DNA from: Bradyrhizobium diazoefficiens | Lineage (GTDB): Bacteria; Pseudomonadota; Alphaproteobacteria; Rhizobiales; Xanthobacteraceae | Direction of reading: 5' to 3' | Assembly (NCBI RefSeq): GCF_016612535.1 | Contig: NZ_JAENXS010000002.1 | Span: forward strand, 248,001-312,000 | DNA: 64,000 nucleotides | Shown: in pieces, positions 59,387-64,000 of the stretch | Layout: every line of letters begins with the position of its first letter | How positions within the stretch are numbered: position 1 is the stretch's first letter | Notes under the pieces: generated by a model | What the model was told of the DNA's origin: nothing | The model's database searches: none | What the model saw: the letters and a program-made list of their open reading frames with translations, nothing else | Translations under genes and position numbers: made by a program

Positions 59387-59676
59387 GACGGCGCTATCGG
59401 ACTCCCTCTTTTTGGGTCTCCGTCTTCCGCGACGTCCGGCGCCCTGGGCCCCTGATCCTTGTCCGGCAGCGGATCGGCCTGGGATTTCAGGTCGGCGGCC
59501 TTGCTGATCAGTTTTGCGGAAAGCTCAGAATCCGATGTGGTTCTGGCGAATTTCATCAGCAGGGAGGCCTGCTTGGTGAGGTAGGTTTTGCCCAACACGT
59601 CGATGTACCCGATGTAGAATTCCCAACGGACTCTAGAGTCCGGAAGCGGGCATTCCGTTCCCGGAACTCTGTACAA
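59383..59676 (-). CDS. Small hypothetical protein
   Basis: A frame of up to 97 residues. The middle reads LGKTYLTKQASLLMKFARTT and SDSELSAKLISKAADLKSQA, a helical pattern I associate with short conserved Bradyrhizobium proteins. The frame's first codon is TTG; in-frame GTG (59595) and ATG (59556) are alternatives, so the start is uncertain. It overlaps the truncated regulator gene by four bases. Confidence 0.5.
   Translation of the reverse strand: MYRVPGTECPLPDSRVRWEFYIGYIDVLGKTYLTKQASLLMKFARTTSDSELSAKLISKAADLKSQADPLPDKDQGPRAPDVAEDGDPKRGSPIAPS
59627..59642. promoter_or_regulatory. Perfect 16-base palindrome in front of the small gene
   Basis: CGGACTCTAGAGTCCG is fully self-complementary. 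It lies close to the possible starts of the small hypothetical protein and may be a regulator binding site or just a hairpin. No second copy was noticed nearby. Confidence 0.4.
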
Positions 59677-59735
59677 AAATGCACAAAGTGTTTTGGTTCC
59701 TCCTCGCCGGGTGAAATTGTTCCGGAATCTGCCGG

Positions 59736-60362
59736 TCAGATCCCCAGCGCCTTCAGCGCATCGCCGACGTCGCGGGGCGAGGTCACATGCACTGCAGTCA
59801 GGCCGCGGGCGCGGGCGCCTTCGATATTCTCGGCAAGGTCGTCGAAGAACACGATGCGGTTCGCCGGCACGCCCATCGCCGCGACGACGTGGTCGAAGGC
59901 CTCCGCGTCCGGTTTGCGCAGGCCGATGCTGGAGGACAGATAGAGCTCGCGGAAATGGCCGAGCAGGTCGGCATATTCCTTCGAGAAATGGTCCACATGC
60001 GGTCGGTTGGTGTTGGAGAACGCGTAGAGCGGCATCTGCTTCGCCGCGCGCGGCAGCAATTCCGCGATGTCGGGCATCTCGCCGGCGAAGATCGCGTTCC
60101 AGCCCTCGAGGAACTGCGCATCCGAAATGCCGATCCCGAGTGAGGCGCGGAGCGACTGGAAATAATCCTCGTCGCTGATCTTGCCCATTTCATGCAGCCG
60201 ATAGGCCTCGCTGTCACGCGCATAGCGCGCGACGATGGCATCGGGCTCGAGGCCTGCATGTCCCGCCCAGCAGGCGATCGCCCTGGAGAAATCGATGTCG
60301 AGCACCACGCGCCCGAGGTCGAACAGAAGCGCGTCCGCGCTGCCGGGAGAGAGCGAGGTCAT
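59736..60362 (-). CDS. HAD-superfamily hydrolase
   Basis: A 208-residue HAD-IA phosphatase-like protein, motif I LLFDLGRVVLDID with nucleophile Asp, motif II YAFSNTNRPHVDHF, motif III KPDAEAFDHVVAAMG (Lys), and motif IV VFFDDLAENIEGA. The form recalls YihX-type glucose-1-phosphate phosphatases, but substrate cannot be read from the sequence. It lies 14 bases after the oxidase gene, so it may be in the same transcript. Confidence 0.88.
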   Translation of the reverse strand: MTSLSPGSADALLFDLGRVVLDIDFSRAIACWAGHAGLEPDAIVARYARDSEAYRLHEMGKISDEDYFQSLRASLGIGISDAQFLEGWNAIFAGEMPDIAELLPRAAKQMPLYAFSNTNRPHVDHFSKEYADLLGHFRELYLSSSIGLRKPDAEAFDHVVAAMGVPANRIVFFDDLAENIEGARARGLTAVHVTSPRDVGDALKALGI

Positions 60363-60376
60363 TGCATCCTTTCAGG

Positions 60377-61504
60377 TCAATACCGATACGGCTCGTGGTC
60401 GAACAGCGGGAACGCGCTGAACACGCTCGGGGCATTCGTCGCAGTGGCCTGGTGCAGGCAGGACTTGTTCACCCCGGCGAACGAGGTGGCGCCCAAGAGA
60501 CCGAGGCAGCGCAGCACCTCGTCCTCAAGCAGTTCCAGCATCCGCGCCACGCCGGCTTCGCCGGCCGCCGCCAAGGCCCAGCATTGCAGCCGGCCGATGC
60601 CGACGAGGTCGGCGCCCGCCGCGATCGCCTTGACGATGTCCGTGCCGCGGCAGATGCCGCCATCGACCATGATCTTGGCGCGGCCCTTCACGGCGTCGAC
60701 GATCTCGGGCAGCACATGCATGGCGCCGCGGCCGTGGTCGAGCTGACGGCCGCCATGGTTGGAGACATAGATCCACTCGACGCCGTGATCGACCGCGATC
60801 TGCGCGTCCTCGGCGGTGGCGATGCCCTTGAGGATCAGCGGGATCTTGAACTTGTCCTTGATCATCTTCACGGTCCGCCACTCCAGACCCTTCTGGTACT
60901 CGCCGCCGGTGGCGCGCAGGCGGCTCTCGCGGACGTAGCGCTTGGCGATGTCACGCTCACGACGGCTGTAATGGGCGGTGTCGACGGTCAGGCAGAAGGC
61001 GGCATAGGCGTTCTTCTCGGCCCGGCTGACGATTTCGGCGACGAAGGCGTCGTCGCCGCGGACGTAGAGCTGGTACAGGCGCAGCGCGTCGGGGGCCGCT
61101 TCGGCGGTCTGTTCCAGGCCGGGCTCGGAGACCGAGCTCAGCATGTGTGCCGCCCCGAAGGTGCCGCAGGCCCGCGCCACGCTGGCCGCTCCGTGCGGGT
61201 CGAAGATTTCAAGCGCGCCGACGGGCGCGAGAATGACCGGCAGGCGCATCTTGCGGCCAAACTGCTCGACCGAGCCGTCGACCTTGCGCACGTCGCGCAG
61301 CACACGCGGGCGGAACGCGATCTCGTCCAGCGCCATGCGGTTGCGGCGCATCGTGGTCTCGGTCTCGGCCGCGCCGACAATGTAGTCCCAGGCGTTCTGG
61401 TTGAGATTGGAACGCGCCTTCCGGATGAATTCGTGCAGGTTCTGGAACGGCTCGTTGCTGGCGCCGAGTTCGACGTTCCGTTCCGGCCGGAGCGCTTCGT
61501 TCAT
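60377..61504 (-). CDS. FMN-dependent alpha-hydroxy acid dehydrogenase/oxidase
   Basis: A 375-residue TIM-barrel flavoenzyme of the lactate/glycolate oxidase family: PVILAPVGALEIFDPHG, LTVDTAHYSRRERD, VEWIYVSNHGGRQLDHG (catalytic His and FMN/substrate Arg), and IMVDGGICRGTDIVKAI. The substrate (L-lactate, mandelate or another) cannot be fixed; the YVSNHGGRQLD motif shows an active enzyme. The ATG at 61504 has GGGAGG, so the 61531 start is not used. Confidence 0.9.
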   Translation of the reverse strand: MNEALRPERNVELGASNEPFQNLHEFIRKARSNLNQNAWDYIVGAAETETTMRRNRMALDEIAFRPRVLRDVRKVDGSVEQFGRKMRLPVILAPVGALEIFDPHGAASVARACGTFGAAHMLSSVSEPGLEQTAEAAPDALRLYQLYVRGDDAFVAEIVSRAEKNAYAAFCLTVDTAHYSRRERDIAKRYVRESRLRATGGEYQKGLEWRTVKMIKDKFKIPLILKGIATAEDAQIAVDHGVEWIYVSNHGGRQLDHGRGAMHVLPEIVDAVKGRAKIMVDGGICRGTDIVKAIAAGADLVGIGRLQCWALAAAGEAGVARMLELLEDEVLRCLGLLGATSFAGVNKSCLHQATATNAPSVFSAFPLFDHEPYRY

Positions 61505-61797
61505 TGTTATCCTCCCGAGAATTTGAAGCATTATCTCATCGCCTATCGCGTCCAGCGCTCCAAAACCATCCTAAAATCGCATAGCTGCGAGGCGTGGGCC
61601 GGCCGACCGATTCCCGCATCGCGCGAGGAGGTTTCCGAACGTTGCCAAAAGTTTAGGCCAAGACGAGGGGATTTCTGTAATGTACCCGCCGGCGTGGCAG
61701 GCCGGCCTTGAAGAAACCAGAATGATATTGTGAGAACCGGGCTGGATCGCCATTTGCATGGCGCCTGCCAAGCCCCAGCGAAAAGGCCAACCATTCC
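61505..61797. other. Intergenic promoter region of oxidase and ctpA
   Basis: The 293 bases between divergent genes should hold both promoters. A short inverted sequence, CCGGC at about 61689 and GCCGG at about 61708, is the only structure seen. No coding frame here is convincing. Confidence 0.4.
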
Positions 61798-63135
61798 ATG
61801 CGGAAAACTCTGCTGTTCCCCCTCGGCGCGCTCACCGGAGTGTGCCTGACTCTCCTCGTATCCGGTCCGCAGGGCGGGCTATGGGCGGCTCGGGCAGCGG
61901 CGGGCGCGGATGATGCGTATTCCCAGCTCAACCTGTTCGGAGAGGTCTTCGAGCGGGTCAAGGCGAGCTATGTCGAGAAGCCCGACAATGCCAAGCTGAT
62001 CGAAGGTGCGATCACCGGCATGGTGACCTCGCTCGATCCGCATTCGCGCTACATGAACGACAAGGCCTGGACCGAGATGCAGGAGATCACCTCCGGCGAG
62101 TTCGGCGGCCTCGGCATCGAGGTCACGATGGAGGAGGGCCTGGTCAAGGTCGTTTCGCCAATCGACGACACGCCGGCGTCAAAGGCCGGCATCATGTCCG
62201 GCGACCTGATCAGCAAGATCGACGGCGAAGCCGTGCAGGGCTTGACGCTCGAGCAGGCCGTGAACAAGATGAAGGGCCCGGTCGATACCCAGACCAAGCT
62301 CACCATCGTGCGCAAGGGCGCCGACGCCCCGCTCGATGTCGCGATCAAGCGCGAGATCATCCATGTGCGCCCGGTGCGCTTCCACGTGGAGAGCGGCAAC
62401 ATCGGCTACATCCGGGTCACCTCGTTCAACGAGCAGACCACCGACGGCCTGAAGAAGGCGATCGCCTCGATCTCCAAGGATGTCCCGCAAGAGAAGCTCG
62501 TCGGCTACGTGATGGACCTGCGCAACAATCCGGGCGGTTTGCTCGACCAGGCCGTGTCGGTGTCGAGCGCGTTCCTCCAGCGCGGCGAGGTCGTTTCGAC
62601 CCGCGGCCGCAATCCGGAAGAGACCCAGCGCTTCACCGCGCATGGCGGCGATCTCACCAAGGGCAAGCCGCTGGTGGTCCTGGTCAACGGCGGCTCGGCC
62701 TCGGCCTCGGAGATTGTGGCCGGCGCGCTGCATGATCACAAGCGTGCCACCATCATTGGCACGCGGTCGTTCGGCAAGGGCTCGGTGCAGACGATCATTC
62801 CGCTCGGCGCCGGCAACGGCGCGCTGGCGCTGACCACGGCGCGCTACTACACGCCGTCGGGTCGTTCGATCCAGGCCCAGGGCATCGCGCCCGACATCGA
62901 GATCCTCCAGGACGTGCCGCCCGAGCTGAAGGGCCGCGTCGACACCATGGCGGAGTCCCAGATGCGCGGCCATCTCCAGGCTGCCGACGGCAAAGAGCAG
63001 ACCGGGTCGCAGTCCTATGTTCCGCCGGAAGAGAAGGACGACAAGGCGCTGCACGCGGCTTACGACTTCCTGCACGGCGTCACCGTAAATGCGGCGGCTG
63101 CCAAACCGGCGCCGAAGACGACGGTGCCGAACTAG
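61798..63135 (+). CDS. ctpA: S41 C-terminal processing peptidase
   Basis: A 445-residue periplasmic Ser-Lys protease. An N-terminal membrane anchor or signal (LFPLGALTGVCLTLLVSG) precedes a PDZ domain (about residues 95-180, GLGIEVTMEEGLVKVVSPID) and the catalytic core: Ser in NGGSASASEIVAGAL and Lys in TRSFGKGSVQT. It trims protein C-termini in the envelope. The last 70 residues are variable. Confidence 0.95.
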   Translation: MRKTLLFPLGALTGVCLTLLVSGPQGGLWAARAAAGADDAYSQLNLFGEVFERVKASYVEKPDNAKLIEGAITGMVTSLDPHSRYMNDKAWTEMQEITSGEFGGLGIEVTMEEGLVKVVSPIDDTPASKAGIMSGDLISKIDGEAVQGLTLEQAVNKMKGPVDTQTKLTIVRKGADAPLDVAIKREIIHVRPVRFHVESGNIGYIRVTSFNEQTTDGLKKAIASISKDVPQEKLVGYVMDLRNNPGGLLDQAVSVSSAFLQRGEVVSTRGRNPEETQRFTAHGGDLTKGKPLVVLVNGGSASASEIVAGALHDHKRATIIGTRSFGKGSVQTIIPLGAGNGALALTTARYYTPSGRSIQAQGIAPDIEILQDVPPELKGRVDTMAESQMRGHLQAADGKEQTGSQSYVPPEEKDDKALHAAYDFLHGVTVNAAAAKPAPKTTVPN

Positions 63136-63165
63136 ACTCCATTCGGTCCTGCGACCTCCAGAGAT

Positions 63166-63195
63166 CGCCCGGGAGTGGATGGCCGCTCCCGGGCG
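63166..63195. terminator. Convergent hairpin between ctpA and the EAL gene
   Basis: CGCCCGGGAG (63166-63175) and CTCCCGGGCG (63186-63195) form a perfect 10-base-pair stem with a 10-base loop. It lies 30 bases after ctpA and 36 before the end of the converging gene. No strong T-run follows. Confidence 0.65.
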
Positions 63196-63230
63196 AATTC
63201 GTATCGAGGCCGTTCGATGAGTACGCAGCC

Positions 63231-64000
63231 CTAGCTTGCCTCGCGGCGACGGCTTTCGTTGCCGTCACGCTGGGCGAGGCGGCTGCGATGGAGCGCGAAC
63301 AGCTCCACGACCTTGTCGGCCGGTTTCGCGGCGCTGAACAGATAGCCCTGCATTTCGGTGCAGCCGAGCGCGCGCAACAGCCGCTGCTGTTCCTCGGTTT
63401 CGACGCCCTCGGCGGTGGTCGCCATGCGGCGGGCGCTGGCGAGGTTGACCACGGCCTGCACGATGCTGGCGGAGCCGTCGGGCCCTGCGATGTCGTTGAC
63501 GAAACAGCGGTCGATCTTGATCTTGTCGAATGGGAAGCGGTGCAGGTAACTCAGCGACGAGTAGCCGGTGCCGAAATCGTCGAGGGCGATGCGGACGCCG
63601 ATGGCGCGAAGCTGGTGCAGGATCGCAAGTGCGGTGTCGTCGTCGCGGATCAGCACGGCCTCGGTGATTTCGAGCTCGAGCCGGCTCGCCGGCAGGTTGG
63701 AGGCGGCCAGCGCGGCCATGATCTTCAGCGCCAGCGTGCCGCTCTTGAACTGCACCGGTGAGACGTTGACGGCGAGGCGGATGTCGTCGGGCCAGGCGGC
63801 AGCATCCCGGCAGGCGGTCGCCAGCACCCATTCGCCGATCTCGTTGATCAGCCCGGTATGCTCGGCAATCGGGATGAACTCGGCGGGCGAAACCATGCCG
63901 CGCTCGGGGTGGCGCCAGCGCACCAGCGCCTCGCAGCCGGTGATGCGGTCGTCCTTGAGGCTGAGGCAGGGCTGGTAATAGACTTCGAGGCCGCCTTGAG
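63231..64000 (-). CDS. EAL-domain cyclic-di-GMP phosphodiesterase, partial
   Basis: The frame is open to the window edge, so the N-terminus and any GGDEF or sensor domain lie outside. The visible part is an EAL domain: EVYYQP then EALVRWRHPERG (the EAL motif), AVNVSPVQF, LELEITE, ALDDFGTGYSSLSYL, KIKIDR, GVETEEQ and GYLFSAAKP. Metal-binding and catalytic residues look intact, so the domain should hydrolyse c-di-GMP. The C-terminal end is basic (RLAQRDGNESRRREAS). Confidence 0.9.
   Translation of the reverse strand, partial: QGGLEVYYQPCLSLKDDRITGCEALVRWRHPERGMVSPAEFIPIAEHTGLINEIGEWVLATACRDAAAWPDDIRLAVNVSPVQFKSGTLALKIMAALAASNLPASRLELEITEAVLIRDDDTALAILHQLRAIGVRIALDDFGTGYSSLSYLHRFPFDKIKIDRCFVNDIAGPDGSASIVQAVVNLASARRMATTAEGVETEEQQRLLRALGCTEMQGYLFSAAKPADKVVELFALHRSRLAQRDGNESRRREAS

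Noticed and set aside
60362..61711. 449-codon plus-strand frame opposite the alpha-hydroxy acid oxidase
   Set aside because: Antisense of a well-conserved flavoenzyme; the encoded text is composition noise.

Overview
The window looks like chromosomal DNA of an alphaproteobacterium of the Bradyrhizobium type (Nitrobacteraceae). Evidence is the high GC content, the family-typical proteins (DUF3551, DUF1127, Omp25/31-like porin, ATP-grasp Cj0069-like protein, PF04392 binding protein), a ProRS without a full editing insertion, a LexA with an alphaproteobacterial GTTC-N7-GTTC box, and rhizobial-style intergenic palindromes. No rRNA, tRNA, CRISPR array, phage or intact insertion sequence was seen.

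Layout. 1-6031: a one-direction copper handling cluster (Cys-rich DUF2946-like protein, TonB-dependent receptor, PCu(A)C chaperone, YcnI-like protein, CopC-CopD fusion). 6178-9562: proS, lolC/E and lolD. 9691-11652: a divergent alcohol dehydrogenase and XRE/MmyB-type regulator. 11836-18103: an accessory stretch with small and poorly known genes (DUF1127, ATP-grasp Cj0069-like, DUF1259 duplication, PF04392 binding protein, a Clp-fold secreted protein, DUF3551) mixed with gene remnants (a beta-sandwich tail, a rhodanese head, a TauE/SafE tail). 18357-26470: porin, a 32-residue membrane microprotein, dnaE, an exported beta-carbonic anhydrase and a caspase-fold protein that has lost both catalytic residues.

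26680-41575 is the large translation/envelope block rpsB-tsf-pyrH-frr-uppS-cdsA-dxr-rseP-bamA-lpxD-fabZ-lpxA-lpxI-lpxB, all on the plus strand and often with overlapping stop/start codons. It couples translation factors, isoprenoid and phospholipid precursors, outer membrane protein assembly and lipid A synthesis. 41572-47764, on the minus strand, is a CUT1 sugar ABC transporter operon with an SDR oxidoreductase and a ROK regulator, whose start codon lies within a perfect 9+3+9 palindrome.

48031-64000 is mostly housekeeping: gltA, gltX and divergent glnS, a SnoaL-like protein, DUF2171, a ComEC-like protein, lexA, moeA, a HAD phosphatase, an FMN-dependent alpha-hydroxy acid dehydrogenase, ctpA and the C-terminal part of an EAL-domain phosphodiesterase cut by the window end. 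Between moeA and the HAD gene is a small unit containing a LuxR-type helix-turn-helix gene interrupted by a TAG codon.

The most interesting items are the complete copper uptake/handling cluster, the pseudo-caspase, the ROK operator, the microprotein before dnaE, and the decayed sulfur/chromate region. I did not find a convincing wholly new multi-gene system; identifications rest on reading motifs, not on database searches.
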